Of a stretch of DNA of 64,000 nt, positions 1-12,004 are shown piece by piece. Every line of letters begins with the position of its first letter. Position 1 is the first letter of the stretch. Source of the DNA: Fusarium oxysporum f. sp. lycopersici 4287 (taxonomy: Eukaryota > Ascomycota > Sordariomycetes > Hypocreales > Nectriaceae); NCBI RefSeq assembly GCF_000149955.1, contig NC_030998.1, positions 880,699 to 944,698 of the forward strand. The letters are read 5' to 3'. The notes beneath the pieces were generated by a model. That model worked only from the letters and a program-made list of their open reading frames with translations, was not told the DNA's origin and made no database searches. The translations under genes and the position numbers were made by a program.

Positions 1-1252
1 GAGCATCTGAGTCAAAAACAGTGAGAAATTGGGTTTCTCCCCCTCATTTCCCCAACCTTTGCCCCCACAAGATCCTGAATCTTACTCCAACCAATGCGCC
101 CTGTTGTTCTGGAGGGCGCGAAGCTGGGCGAGTTAGGGTTTGGATGCAGGAAAGTGAGGCGTCTTACTTTCTAGAACACGTAGGATGCTGATCAGTCTCC
201 CCTCCCACCAAAAAGTACATACAGTACCCGTCATGGATCCTCCTCTTATCAAGATAAACGGGAATAAACTCACCGGCACTTCTCAAGTCCGCCCGACCAG
301 AATCTTACGATACGTGACCACGGACAGACCGTCCGCCTCAATGGCGATAGACTCAACACAATTACAGTACCACCGAGACTTTTTTTTATCTCTCTCCAAT
401 AGCAATACATCTATTGCGCCGGTGTCGGATACTACGGCATGTTGTAAAAGACTGGGCGACTCCACAAAATGGCCAATGCATGTGTCAAAACAAGCTATTT
501 TTCGCGTAACGGAAATGCTGAACCATTTTTTACGTTGAATACCGCCGGCAGATTTCCAACAAGGTTTTTTTTCCGTCTCTCTTTTGCTCCGAGACCGTAT
601 GAGGCGGAAATAAGCTTGTTACTTGGCGTCCGATTTAGCCGTGTGCTAGACCGAATCTTTCACCTTGAGCCAGGACTCGAGAGCCTCATTTCAACGACGA
701 CTACTCTCCAGCAGAACATATTTACTGAGCACTTTAGACAATTGATGCAAGACACCGTTAAATCAACCATGCAATTCTTATCTCCGTTCCACCTCATACT
801 GGAGATCTCTTGTTCATCTCGTTTGACCAACCAATTCTCATTGAGCAAAGATCGCTGACACATAACGTAACACCAACTCCATTTTATTTTTTCTTAATCC
901 ACGGCCCCGTTTCTTTTCGCTCGGCCCTGGGACATTCCAATGACCTGATGGTTTTTGAAGATTTGCTAACTTTTACGTGAGAGACTCACGTTCCCCCATG
1001 GGGCTCCGCGAGTCTTTTTTCTTCCGTGCAAGAGATAACGAGACGAGGGTTTTTCAGAAGGTCTCCACGGAAGATAAACATCTGGAGACTTTTGGGCTTG
1101 GCGGATGTATATAAGATTTGGTATCGCCCGATGTTGAGTTGAGATTGGTCTTCATCTCGTCAAACTGTCGCTGATCATAACCCGCCACTATACACCTTCT
1201 TACCTCGCATTGAGGTTTTATTACTGAGTACGGTTATTTTGTTTTATTGAAT
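1..1252. other. Intergenic, no supported gene; upstream region of the permease
   Basis: No reading frame here shows a recognisable domain, signal peptide or splice pattern; the open frames at 185-538 and 469-858 look like chance. The last 150 bases, with a TATA-like element and a CT-rich stretch before the ATG at 1253, look like the permease promoter. Confidence 0.6.
1108..1114 (+). promoter_or_regulatory. TATA-like element upstream of the permease
   Basis: TATATAA lies about 145 bases upstream of the ATG at 1253 and is followed by a pyrimidine-rich tract, a common fungal core-promoter arrangement. Position and sequence are the only evidence. Confidence 0.4.
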
Positions 1253-2716
1253 ATGGGCGCTGAAGATAAGGCGACAAAGACTCAGCCTGAGATGGCTCAG
1301 CCCGAGCATCACCGCACTGCATCCATTCGCGGCATCGACGGCGATGAGATCAACACTATCAACGATGGCGGCGACATCATGGACACCAAGGAGCAATCCG
1401 ACGAGCCCGTGCAAAACATCTTCAACCAAGGCGGCAAGAACTACAGAACACTCGGCAAATGGGACACAGTCTTCGTCCTCGTCACCAACCAAGTCGGTCT
1501 TGGTGTATTGTCCCTCCCCGGTTGTCTCAAGGTCCTCGGCGTCGTCCCCGGCATCATCGCCATCATTGGTCTCGGTTCCCTCTCTGCCTACACTGCCTAT
1601 GAACTCCTCCAATTTTACAGAAAGTATCCCCACGTCGTTAACGTCGTTGATATGTGCGGTATCATTGGTGGTAGACCGCTTGAGGTCATTGCGGGTATTG
1701 GTTTGATGATCAAGGTTATGATGACCTGTGCATCTGCCAGTGTAACATTATCGGTTGCTTTCAACACCCTGAGCAACCATGCCTTCTGTACCGTCAGCTT
1801 CGTTATCATCGCCGTCGTCGCTTGCTGGGTCCTTTGTCTGCCTCGAACCGTCAAGTTCGTCTCACAGTCTGGTATCCCCTCCACAATCAGTATTCTAGCC
1901 GCCGCTCTTGTCGTCATGATCAGCTTGGGTGTCGACACTCCCTCCCAGGCCCCTCCCGGATGGGATCGCGAGATCCAGGTCATCGGTAACCCAACTTTCC
2001 GACAAGGCCTCAATGCCTGTCTCAAGATCTGCTACGCCTATGCCGGAAACATCAGCTTCGTCTCGTACATGGCCGAGATGAAGAATCCCAGCCGTGATTT
2101 CCCCATGGCTCTGGCTTGCCTCGAAGTCTTCTCCATTACCCTTTACACCATCGTCGCCGTCGCCATTTACTGCCTTGCCGGCGACTATACTACCTCTCCC
2201 GCTCTTGGATCCGCGCCCCGAATCCCCGCCAAGGTTGCCTACGGCGTCGTACTTCCTTGCGTGTTCGCGACAGCCATGGCTTTCGGTCATACCGGTATCA
2301 AGTACATGTATGTTGTCGCCATGCGATCCATCAAGGCTACCCACCAAGTCACCGACCGAAGTGTCAAGTCTTGGAGCATCTGGGTTGCCTGTGTGACCCT
2401 TTACTGGATCATTGTCTTTGTCATTTCCAACGCCATCCCCATTTTCGACTCCATCCTCTCCATCTCCTCCGCCACCACGATCGCTTGGTTCACCTTCGGT
2501 CTAAGCGCCATCTTCTGGTTCCACATCAATAAGGGCCAGTATACCAAGAACTGGAAGAAGATTGCCCTTTGCATCATTAACGGCATGCTTATCGTCCAGT
2601 CATTGTTCATGAACGGTGGAGGCTTGTGGTCTTCCATCACCGAATTGTTGAACATCTTTGAGAACGATAAGAGCTCCATTCGTGGCGTCTTCTCATGCGG
2701 TGACAACTCCATTTAG
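1253..2716 (+). CDS. AAAP-family neutral amino acid permease (Mtr-like)
   Basis: An intronless 487-residue protein. After a hydrophilic cytosolic N-terminus of about 65 residues it has a long series of hydrophobic helices, about eleven, beginning at GKWDTVFVLVTNQVGLGVLS. That start with the following glycine-rich helix is the hallmark of the amino-acid transporter family (PF01490), whose fungal members such as Neurospora mtr import neutral aliphatic and aromatic amino acids at the plasma membrane. The ATG at 1253 is used; the frame extends two codons upstream only through a TTG. Length is normal for the family and no lesion is seen. The substrate range is inferred from the family only. Confidence 0.93.
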   Translation: MGAEDKATKTQPEMAQPEHHRTASIRGIDGDEINTINDGGDIMDTKEQSDEPVQNIFNQGGKNYRTLGKWDTVFVLVTNQVGLGVLSLPGCLKVLGVVPGIIAIIGLGSLSAYTAYELLQFYRKYPHVVNVVDMCGIIGGRPLEVIAGIGLMIKVMMTCASASVTLSVAFNTLSNHAFCTVSFVIIAVVACWVLCLPRTVKFVSQSGIPSTISILAAALVVMISLGVDTPSQAPPGWDREIQVIGNPTFRQGLNACLKICYAYAGNISFVSYMAEMKNPSRDFPMALACLEVFSITLYTIVAVAIYCLAGDYTTSPALGSAPRIPAKVAYGVVLPCVFATAMAFGHTGIKYMYVVAMRSIKATHQVTDRSVKSWSIWVACVTLYWIIVFVISNAIPIFDSILSISSATTIAWFTFGLSAIFWFHINKGQYTKNWKKIALCIINGMLIVQSLFMNGGGLWSSITELLNIFENDKSSIRGVFSCGDNSI

Positions 2717-3694
2717 ACACGAAAGTCAAGAACTTTATAGATATAGATATTATGCAGCAAGTATATAGCGATTGAATGATATATGATGATATTATTAGTA
2801 CTGCTTCTTCCGTTACAAAGTTGTTAAGACTGGATTAAAGATCTGCATCCACTGAGTCCACTGAGAAAATAATCCGATGAGTATGTGGCTACTCAAACCA
2901 TTCATGAAGCCTTGCCAGCATTTCAACCCGACAATTCTAAGCTCGTACCAAGTTGCACCTTCAGTTCTGGGGTCCATGCTTATTTAGCAGCGTGAAGAGA
3001 GACAGCGACAGGCATTGCGAGGCTTGCCACAATGATTGACTACCACGGTATGGACCAGCTAGACAACGTGATAAAACTTGACCAGCAAAGTGGAGCTGGG
3101 AAGATCTCGCGATGCTTCGGGCCGACCAATGAAGGACGAGAGTGGCGAGGCGGCATCTCCAGATCTGAAGTGGCCAGACCAAGCTCCGGCGCCGCAAATC
3201 TGAGTCACTGTCATAGGGCTGAAGCCAGCCATTACGTTGAAGATTGCTGAGAGTTCTCAGGCCCTTGAAAGCTCATTCTTGATTTCTTTATTTTAGTGGT
3301 GCTCTGGCTGATTGGTCGCTTTCAAACGTGGAAACGAAAGTTTGAATGACATCGCAAATATGGGGCGTGACGCCTAATTTCAATGAGACTTGATTATTTC
3401 GGTCAATCTCAATGGATTCAATTATATTGAACATGGCAACAATCCTTCCTTGGGTAAGTTCGTTTTGACATGAGGGCATACTACTCCGTGAAAGTGGGGT
3501 CAAATACGCGATACGAGCGATACGGGATACGAAGGCTGACTTGATCAGCCTGTCTATTTAATAACAGTGGCTGGTCTCCGGTATTATATTGTCAGTTCGT
3601 CAGTATTAGCAGTCGAAAATCTTCCGCTATTTCAATTGCTCTTCTAGTTCCTTGATTTCACCAGAGCCAGACGGCCCAACCGTTGGCCTACATC
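2717..3694. other. Intergenic, nothing recognised
   Basis: The first ~100 bases are AT-rich and look like the permease 3' end. The short open frames on both strands (for example 3032-3250 and 3288-3503) have no family signature. The last ~60 bases are the CT-rich leader of the small gene at 3695. Confidence 0.6.
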
Positions 3695-4024
3695 ATGATC
3701 ACCATCGCTTCCATTCGACCTCGTGTGTCGACCTTCCGCTCACTTCAAAGACTTTCAACCATCCAAACCATCAACATTTCGTCAAAATCACCGCTTGATC
3801 AAAGGTGGATAACAGAGGAGCGCAGAAAAAGCAAGGCTCCGCAAAATGAGAGTTCAGGGCCCAATCCCTCCTACCCAGCTTTTAGTCTCAACTCTCTGGG
3901 TCTTAGCAAAAGAACCAAGGTAGTCGTAATGGTAGTTCTGAGCATCTTTGGTACTATTGAGACTTGGGTCTGGTGTAAAGCCATCTGGCAATGGAGAAAG
4001 GGTCGTCAAGAAGCAGAACAGTGA
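3695..4024 (+). CDS. Small mitochondrial-type membrane protein, uncharacterised
   Basis: A 109-residue protein starting at the ATG at 3695; a nearby upstream TTG is not needed. The first ~40 residues are rich in Arg, Ser, Thr and Ile with no acidic residue, as in a mitochondrial presequence. Near the C-terminus one hydrophobic segment (VVVMVVLSIFGTIETWVW) is followed by a basic, polar tail. This one-pass layout with a Trp-rich end recurs in short conserved fungal proteins of unknown function. No catalytic motif is present. A function cannot be assigned; mitochondrial inner-membrane location is inference. Confidence 0.6.
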   Translation: MITIASIRPRVSTFRSLQRLSTIQTINISSKSPLDQRWITEERRKSKAPQNESSGPNPSYPAFSLNSLGLSKRTKVVVMVVLSIFGTIETWVWCKAIWQWRKGRQEAEQ

Positions 4025-5889
4025 CCCTCTTCCGGCCATGCATCATAGATATCAAACTTTGATTGCTTCTTCCTTGCCCTAGCCATAGGCATGTATTCAT
4101 GCCTAGATAGGGTTGTGTGCTATCACTAGCACTAGCTTCCGAGAATAAACAGTCTGCCATCCTCGGGAATGCATGCAGACGCATAACCATTGTTACAAAT
4201 AGTACGAAATTGTTGACGCTCATTCCCTTGGTTTTACATATACTTTCAGAGCCGAATCTAAGACTGTCATGTCGATTTTGTGGACATGAAGCTGACTGTC
4301 ATTGCGTAAACATCGGTCTTTTATCATTTTCTTTTTTGACAATTTGGCATGATTCTCCTTAACACAAGAAAGCAGCTTTGGGGCGAGGGATACGAGATGA
4401 AAGCATCTTTGATACATGACAATATTCCACAAGTAGTTTGGAAGCTACAGTATCAACGTCGTACTCTAGCTACGCAGCTCCTTCTCAACTTTTGAAATTG
4501 GCTGAAGGGATGAAGCCGAGATCTCTAGGGCGCTGAACTGGCGCATCTCGGTTGACTCAATTAAATGATCCTTTGCTCGGAGCAGGGTTCTGGGGAAGTG
4601 GTGATGTAGCCGAGTTAGGGTTGCAGCGGTGGGATAGCGAGGGACTGCCGGTGCGAGTTGGTAGAGATGTTGAAGCAACGCGCGCGAAACTCAGACGGAA
4701 TGACATGTCGATAGTAGAAGTCTGTGTATGCTATAGACCTGCTGGTATTGCCTTGGCTGGCAACGTACATCCTGTGCTCTTCCTTTCCCTTGATATGCAT
4801 ATTATGTCACGGCCAAATCTGCCACAATTGGCCTTACCCTTGTATAGCGTCGGCTCATCCAAAAACCCTCACTGGTGAGTTTTGGACCAGCGCAGGCCTG
4901 TTGGCCTTCCGTTCCTCGTATCCCATGCTGTTCATCCTCCCATGGCAAAATTGGGAGATAAGGAGCAGATAAACTGACATATGACTAGCTGCTCAAATCT
5001 TAAAGTTTCCTTTGCCGCTAGGGTAGTTATAAAATCAGAGATTTGTCCTCTGTAGGGTACATCAATGTCTCTTATTTTCACAATTGGCCATTTCGAAACA
5101 TCTGACTGGTATTTTCCGGGTGCGGGCCACGCGTAATTTAGACGCCCGTATTTCTCAGTGATTCTATACGACAACAATGGGCTAAGCCTCCTCCTTGACG
5201 GTAAAACAGCACCGTAACTAAGATTAACCGCCAAAAATGAGACATTAATTAAACGAACTTTAATCTTAAGAAGTTGTCTGGTATTTAGGTATTGCATTGA
5301 CCACTGGACTTGATCTACTGCATGGCTCTCCCTGGTGAAATGATAAGTCCAAGGGCATTGTTAAACAGCGTCGCAAGAGACGTGAGCTTGTGAATGACTC
5401 GCCCGATGATGGTCTTTTAGGGAGAAGGGAGAACCTTATAAACTGGAAATGAGGGTCGAGTTTAGACTTGCTTGACCCATGCTACCTATTTCCCCGGCAT
5501 CTAAGCGAATCCATAGCGCAAGGATTGCGTAATCCGTGCTCTCGCTTCCTCGTGTTTATTGCTTCGCCTCCTTTGACCTGAATTTCCTGAAGCAATTTTT
5601 CGGCCCCGTTCCTGGACTAACCAATACTGCGCCTCGTTGCTAGCCGGTTAACCCCTTTTGACAGATAATTCGTCATTTAATTCAGGAGAGTGTCTCAGTC
5701 AATACGAAGAGCTCTTGCTCGCTCAAATTATCGCGTATACGTTTTTATAAAACTCATGAGCATTTTGGACTTGATACCAGACCTCGCTGTTCGATCTTGC
5801 TCCGTGGATGAAGAGATAAGGAGTCGAGTTGAGTCTTTCCTCCGGGCTAGCGCTAAAGTCTATTCCCCGCTTGACGTTCATTGGGCGAG
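4025..5889. other. 1.9-kb intergenic stretch, nothing recognised
   Basis: Several open frames of 60-120 codons occur on both strands (for example 4552-4878 and 4932-5297), but none shows a domain, a signal peptide or splice-linked continuation. No repeat array or structural RNA was seen. The last part is the upstream region of the GH76 gene. Confidence 0.55.
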
Positions 5890-7375
5890 ATGAAAGCCTC
5901 CTTAGTCAAAACGGTCGCTGTAACTTCGGCCTTAGCAGCTGTTGTTCACGGCATTGATGTATCATGGGACGACGACAGTAAGTCAACAGGTCTCTTCATT
6001 TTCGCTGCCCAGTAACTTACCATATCCAGAGTCTGTCAAAGAAGCTGCTAGTGTTGTTGCGTATGGCTTAGTAAAATACTATACTGGCAACAATACCGGT
6101 GATACACCAGGCAACCTGCCAGATCCCTATTATTGTAAGTCATGATGAGGAGGAATACATGTGGATTTCAGCATCTGATTCGAAACAGGGTGGACAGCAG
6201 GGGGTATGTTCGGTACATTGATCGACTACTGGTGGCTTACTGGCGATGAGAGCTACAACAAGATTACTACACAGGCTATGCTGCATCAGGTCGGAACAAA
6301 TGACGACTATATGCCCGATAACCAGACCATGACAGAAGGCAATGATGACCAAGGATTTTGGGCAGTGGCTGCTATGTCGGCAGCTGAGCATAAATATCCT
6401 GACCCGCCAGCAGACCAGCCGCAATGGCTAGCACTAGTTCAGGCTGTTTTCAACGAATATGTTAGTCGCTGGGATACAGAGCACTGCGGCGGTGGAATGC
6501 GATGGCAAATATTCACCTGGAACGCGGGATATGATTATAAGAATTCCATCTCGAACGGTTGCTTCTTCAACATAGCTGCGCGTCTCGCCCGCTATACTGG
6601 CAATACCACTTACGCGGACTGGGCTGAGAAGGTCTGGGACTGGGAAACCAAGATCGGACTCATCAACAGCGCATACCAGGTCCGAGATGGTGTCCATTTC
6701 GAAGGGAAATGCCCCAGCTCCATGGATACCAACCAATGGACCTACAATAGCGGTGTTTACCTTTATGGTGCTGCTGCCATGTACAACATGACCGGGAAAG
6801 CTTCGTGGAAAACCCGAGTAGACGGTCTACTGGGGGACATAAAGAATAGGTTCGTGAAAAACGGTGTTATCTATGAGCAATTCTGCGAGGAGCATAAGCT
6901 ATGCAACCTCGACCAACAGACCTTCAAAGGCTATCTCAGCCGTTGGATGGCAGCTACCGCACTGGTAGCTCCCCATACCTCCGAATACATCACACAGACG
7001 TTGCTATCGACTGCAAAGAAGGCCGCAGCTTCGTGTTCAGGATCACCCGCCTCAGGCTTCGCAGGCAAGGCAGGCACGGCTTGCGGCTTCACATGGTTAA
7101 ACAACGGGTTCGATGGGATCGTTGGAGTCGGACCGCAGATGAGCTCTCTGCAAGCTATCATGTACACCCTCGGTGAGAAGGCGAGACCGCCAGTGACAAC
7201 GAAGACTGGAGGAACGTCAAAAGGAAACCCAGGTGGTGGCCAGACGAGCATGGATGTCGACGTGTCGAAACCGAAATATGCAAAGATAACAATGATGGAC
7301 AGGATAGGGGCGGGCGCGATAACATGTATGATTTTAGCCAGCATTATTGGGGGTTCTGTCTTTGCTACTATCTAA
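5890..7375 (+). CDS. GH76 mannan endo-1,6-alpha-mannosidase, GPI-type (DCW1/DFG5-like)
   Basis: Model: exons 5890-5977, 6030-6134 and 6189-7375, giving 459 residues; both introns (52 and 54 bp) have GTAAGT donors. A signal peptide (residues 1-21) precedes the GH76 catalytic domain. The first conserved block (YYWWTAGGMFGTLIDYWW) is rebuilt across the second intron, and the catalytic Asp pair is Asp117-Asp118 in NDDQGFWA. A low-complexity Thr/Gly-rich stretch and a C-terminal hydrophobic tail of about 20 residues indicate GPI anchoring. Family members (yeast Dcw1, Dfg5) are thought to cut the GPI-mannan core and attach glycoproteins to the wall. No lesion is visible. Whether it acts as hydrolase or transglycosidase cannot be told. 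Confidence 0.93.
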
Positions 7376-8125
7376 GTATTTCTTGTCAAATCAATTTTCC
7401 TCTGCTTCTATTCATCATAAGACTGAATAGCCTCTAGCTTCGTGTCACGGCTCGCGTAGAACTGAGAAGGTAGTCATTCCGCCGAACCATGGTAAGGCAT
7501 TTTCCCCCATCCTTCTTCGCCCTCATATTATCTTGTGAAGCAGCGCGCGGCTAGGATATGTTGCAGAGTCTATAAGTGTAAACTCACTAGGCCTAGTCTT
7601 CAGTTATGCTTTCTGGGGCCCGTATAGATATACCTTCCAGCACTAATATATTTAGACAATCTCTGTTTAGCTGCCAACTGGTAGAAATGCGGCAGAATTT
7701 GGCACGCACTGTCTGAACCAATTGACGTGATTTAAAAAAGGTGTAGTACCCATACATTGAATTGAGAAGATCCATGTTCCTTAATTCTTACTAAATGTGC
7801 AGCAGGGCAATCACTGTTTATATATGTACAGGCACGTTCTCTTATCGAATGTTCCTCCTTCTTGCTCACATCGCTACCAACTTGGTCTCCGAACACTATA
7901 AGGGGCAGCACGCTTAGCGATTGCTAATATTAATAAGCCCTCCTTCCAATAAGTATGTTTCTTTATCTATCAGACGCTAAACCTTTATTTCTTTGGTCCT
8001 GCCGTAACTATCACAACATAGAGAAATAGACATCCACCAGGGAACTCTGCTACGGCCTTATCTGTAAAGCACCCAGGAAAGGCCGGCATACAAGTTCATG
8101 TCGTCTCGATTCAATCGTTCGGTGA
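7376..8125. other. Intergenic between convergent genes, nothing recognised
   Basis: AT-rich sequence with no frame longer than 60 codons and no recognised motif; it separates the 3' ends of the GH76 and RTA1 genes. Confidence 0.6.
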
Positions 8126-9271
8126 TCATCCACTCCTGTGTGTCGACGACAGTTCGAGTGTCTCAAATGCCACTGATCGGCCATGCCACCACTTGACCTT
8201 GGCGGATGGAAAGTTGGCACCAGGACCTTTCAATACCTGACCAGGATGCACCACGTTCAGCAAGACCAAAGCGATGAGCATCGGCAAGGCATCAAGGTAG
8301 AGCTGGAACTCCTCGTGTCGAAGTACCACATTGTTGCTATTTGCACCACCACCGAATTCGACGAGACGAAAGATAACTCGCACCTGGTCAAACCAAATCA
8401 GCTATGGGGCGCAAACCTGGTATATGGGATACTTACCACGATGAGGACAAGGACTATGTAGACAACCCAGCAGAGAGGCTTCAACCACCGGGTCCGAGTC
8501 TCTTGCTTGCCTATACGAGCATTAAGAGAAAGCTCGCGATAGAAAAGGCCGTGAATAACAAGAAAGACCACGACGCAGCCAAGCTGGATGCCAATGCCAA
8601 CCATATAAATATGCTGCCCCAGTTTAGATGTATCTGCGTTGTCCGAGGCGAGCATGCCCCCACCAGCAGCCTGGATGATGAAGCACATGACATCGAAGAT
8701 GACGAAAATTTTGGCGAGCCATTGTGCGGAGATGCCGGCCACGCGGCGCTGCGGAATGACGAGATGGACAAGACGGGCGACTATCATGTATATGAATGCA
8801 TTAATCCCTGAGTACCGTATTAGCTGAGCATCGTACTTCCTAGATAGAGAACGTACAAATCGGTGCAAGTAGAAATAGAAGAGTCGAGACGGTGACGTAG
8901 GCCGCTTGCTGCTGGTCCCTGGCACCTAGGGCGCGAGCGATGAAACAGATACACTCCCAAGATGCTCCCATCACGATGACCCAACAGAATTTCTAGTTAT
9001 GTCAGTCTGTTATTCCTCCAAGGCATAAGATGGAAAGTACCTGTTTGAGAATGATTGCTTGGGCCAGGTGAGCCACGGTGGACAAGCCAAAGGCAACCGC
9101 AAAGGCTGTGTTGTCTTCCCAATTGGGGTAGAATCCATAATTGGCGTTGCAAGAGTCCGGAGGGACATAGCCGTACTTGTCGGGCGCTGCAGTTGTGCAC
9201 GAGGGTGTCGCTGATGCGACAATTGAAGACGCAGGGGCAAGTGTAGTGAGAGTCGGTATGATGGTAGCCAT
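8126..9271 (-). CDS. RTA1-family seven-helix membrane protein
   Basis: Model on the minus strand: exons 9041-9271, 8857-8992, 8807-8437 and 8126-8401 (337 residues); the introns are short with GTACTT, GTACGT and GTAAGT donors. The N-terminal extracellular part carries Cys and Pro residues and the YGYVPP signature. About seven hydrophobic helices follow, with the RTA1 landmarks LLFLLAPI, INAFIYM, and the late block RVIFRLVEFGGG followed by HEEFQLYLDALPM. The family (PF04479; yeast RTA1, RSB1) is tied to resistance to 7-aminocholesterol and to sphingoid-base translocation. The precise ligand is unknown. It lies 540 bp downstream of a Zn2Cys6 regulator on the same strand, so joint regulation is possible but unproven. 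Confidence 0.9.
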
Positions 9272-9812
9272 TGTAGGTATAGAATAGGCGTTCGTAAGAG
9301 GTATTCGATGTTGAGATTTGGCTGATAGCTATAGAGAGTAGAGAAAATAAGGTTGGCCCTGCAGCTTCTTCTCGTGTCTTTATAACAACTCGCTCAACGC
9401 TGTTATTTGGGAGCCTCGCCAGGAGTCGTAAGCCATGTTGCAAATCGGCCCCTGACCCAGCATGATGGCACAACAATGCGTCGTTTTGAAGAAGGAAAGC
9501 GAGAATTAGTTACGCGTTCAGATTAACATGACACGAGAGGTGAATTCCAATAGGTTATGGACTGTAGTTAAGTGTCTAGGCTTTTGACTGTTGCGCACCG
9601 ACCATCTGAATTAAGGGCCTGTGATTGGCTCGTTCGTCGCTTTCGTCGCTTTCTCAAAATAAGATCAAGAATGAGGGGCATCGAATTAGACCGAGCGCTA
9701 CTAATTCCATTCTAGGCTGCACTCGTTGCAGCTTCCAGGAGGCTGCGTTTGATTTTTTCCCAATTCACCTCGTCCTTCAGTTCTATAGCCCTTTGAAACA
9801 TCTCAACCGAGT
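9272..9812. other. Promoter region of the RTA1 gene, nothing else recognised
   Basis: 540 bases between the stop of the Zn2Cys6 regulator and the ATG of the RTA1 gene. No recognisable gene or repeat. Confidence 0.55.
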
Positions 9813-11059
9813 CTAAACAGCAAGATCTCTTGCCTGACCCAAAGGCCACATCATGTATCTCTGTAACCCGTCAGGCAAACGTCTCCCGATATTCAAGATC
9901 CAGGACTGGGTGATGTTCTTAGAAAAAGAGAAACGCCTGCTCCTAGTGCCAAGAAAGCATTCTTCTAGCATATGGTTTAATACCAAGAAGTGCGCAAGAA
10001 GGATCTGGGCTCCGTAGTTGGAAGGGTCTGTGAAGCTGGCGTAGTCTTCATCGGTCATCTTATTTGTCAGAGCGTAGCAGAATACCATTTCCAAGAGTGC
10101 TGTTACTGTTAGTTAAGGTTTTAATGGTAAAGAGAGAACGAAAACAAACCATCTCGTGGTGATGTTTTGCTCAGTAGAGCTAATCTCTCTAGTCTTGAGA
10201 GATACTGCAGCTCAGCGTGTCCTCGAAGTAATGGTTGAAGTATTCTGAGGGATGCGAGGAAGTCTTTAGTTACTATATCATCAGTGACTCCGTGCTGCTC
10301 CTCCATATACTTCTCCATACTTCCAACCCACGACTCGCGCGTGAATTGACGGAACATGGATGTCCGATGGTCAGTTACCAGAGTAGTAGAGATGAGCATC
10401 CATCCACGCATCATGGCTATAAACTCCATCAAGCCGTCTGGCATGTAGGTAGACTGGAAGGTGAGGCCGATGATTGCAGCATAACGGGCGTCTGAATCGG
10501 CTGCGGTATGACAAGGTTGCGATAGGGCATCATTTAAGCCTCTGATAGCTGAGATTCTGAGATTTAGAGCTTGTACAGAGTAGTCGGCTTTAGTGGACAC
10601 AGTCAGGTGCTGAGCAGCAAGAGCTAGTATGCTTGAGGCCAGGAACTCATACTGTGGATTCGAGTCAGACACGTCATCTAGAGCCAGATTGACGACGAGA
10701 CTTACCTTGTGTGAGAGCGCAGCCACATCTTGCCACACAGCCGAGGCACCATACGGATGCGGTGGATATGCTTCGGCGAGGAAATGATGGAAAAACCGAA
10801 GATGATCGAGGCATACTTTTACTGTAGGCGCAGAAGGAACTGTCTGAGGATCAGGCAAGACAGCTGCGGGATAAACGCATGGTAAGCGCATGCGGCGACA
10901 GCCTTGACACTCGGGCCGGTGCTCAGAACACTTGACACGACGCCGCTTGCAATTGAAGCAGCCGCGCCGAGTCTTCGGAAAGCCTCTGCCAGGGACGGGT
11001 TTGCGCCGTGGAGGTCTTGATGGCGAGGAGGGCCTATCGTTAATGAGAGGCGAAGTCAT
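9813..11059 (-). CDS. Zn(II)2Cys6 fungal transcription factor
   Basis: Model: exons 10150-11059 and 9813-10099 (398 residues); the single 50-bp intron joins residues SPRD to ALLEMVF. The N-terminus holds the binuclear zinc cluster with cysteines at 34, 37, 44, 51, 54 and 61, flanked by Arg/Lys-rich sequence, followed by a helical C-terminal region typical of fungal trans domain 2. It would be a nuclear DNA-binding regulator recognising CGG-type half-sites. Its target is unknown. The nearest candidates are the downstream RTA1 gene or its own locus; it is about 10 kb from the metabolite cluster and need not belong to it. Confidence 0.9.
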
Positions 11060-12004
11060 GTTACCTGGATGCAGTGTGCCTCGCGATAGAGAATATGCTG
11101 TTTTGGCCAGGGACGGACAGCTGCGGAGTAGATACTCAGATTATGGAAGCCTTGAGGAACCAAAGGCCCTTTAAAAGCGCTGCTAGCCCGCCACTTTTCC
11201 CCTTTTAAAATCTCTGTCCCTCCTAAAATCCCTGCTCCACATTGGCTTGAACAGGGATCTAGTACTTAATTAATATTCTTTATAAAACCTACAAGCGCCA
11301 ATAAAGAGCCTTTATTAATATTACTAAATTAAACAAATGTTATATTTCTTAGTATATTTCTATTTCAATCTTTTAAATCTATTTATTTAAAATGTTCTTT
11401 TTTATTAAGAGTGACCTTTATTCGGATGCTATAGTCCTTATAAAATTCAAGAGGCAAGAATATGTATAGCTTGAGGGTCCAAAAATAAACAGAAATGACA
11501 GCGGCCGTTAGCTCTGATTAGCGAGAGGGGTTATCAAAGCAGACGGGCGTCGCTGAACAGCTGAACCCAAGTTATGCGAGTAGGCGAGAGGGCTTGAGAG
11601 CGGCTATCTGTAGAAGGGTGTATCTTGCTTGAATGCATCTTATGATGCCAATGAACTAGCACAACAGCATTTCGTTCTTGTAACGAGAAGAATCGGTAGA
11701 ACGGCCAGGTGGTGAAATACTCATGGCATGGATGGGCACCAAAGAACAGCTTCAGAGCCGAAAAGAGCTCATATTTCAGGAACGCCCTTAAGAAAAGGCA
11801 TCTCTCCCACGGCTCTAGAGATAAGAAAGTTATCCGACTGCGATGTAGCTGGTGTAGCTTCCAGGGTTGGAAACTCGTATTAGAACGAGCCCAGGAATCG
11901 TTGACGGGCCATTCAGCTCTTCCCGGTACTCGGTTTTTCCATCTTATCTTATACTCGTGTGAAGACCAGGAGCGGCCATATTTGAGGGAAGGATTATTGA
12001 AAGG
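11060..12004. other. Intergenic with an AT-rich island
   Basis: Upstream region of the zinc-cluster gene. It contains an AT-rich island at about 11265-11410 with no coding frame. The remainder has no recognised gene. Confidence 0.55.
11265..11410. repeat. AT-rich island, possible degraded repeat
   Basis: About 145 bases of strongly AT-biased sequence dominated by TTTATT and ATTAAT words, in contrast to its surroundings. This is what remains of RIP-mutated repeats in many ascomycetes, but no terminal repeat or transposase frame is visible, so the origin is unproven. Confidence 0.35.

Noticed and set aside
185..858. Plus-strand open frames at 185-538 and 469-858
   Set aside because: No motif and overlapping open frames on the other strand; no support for coding.
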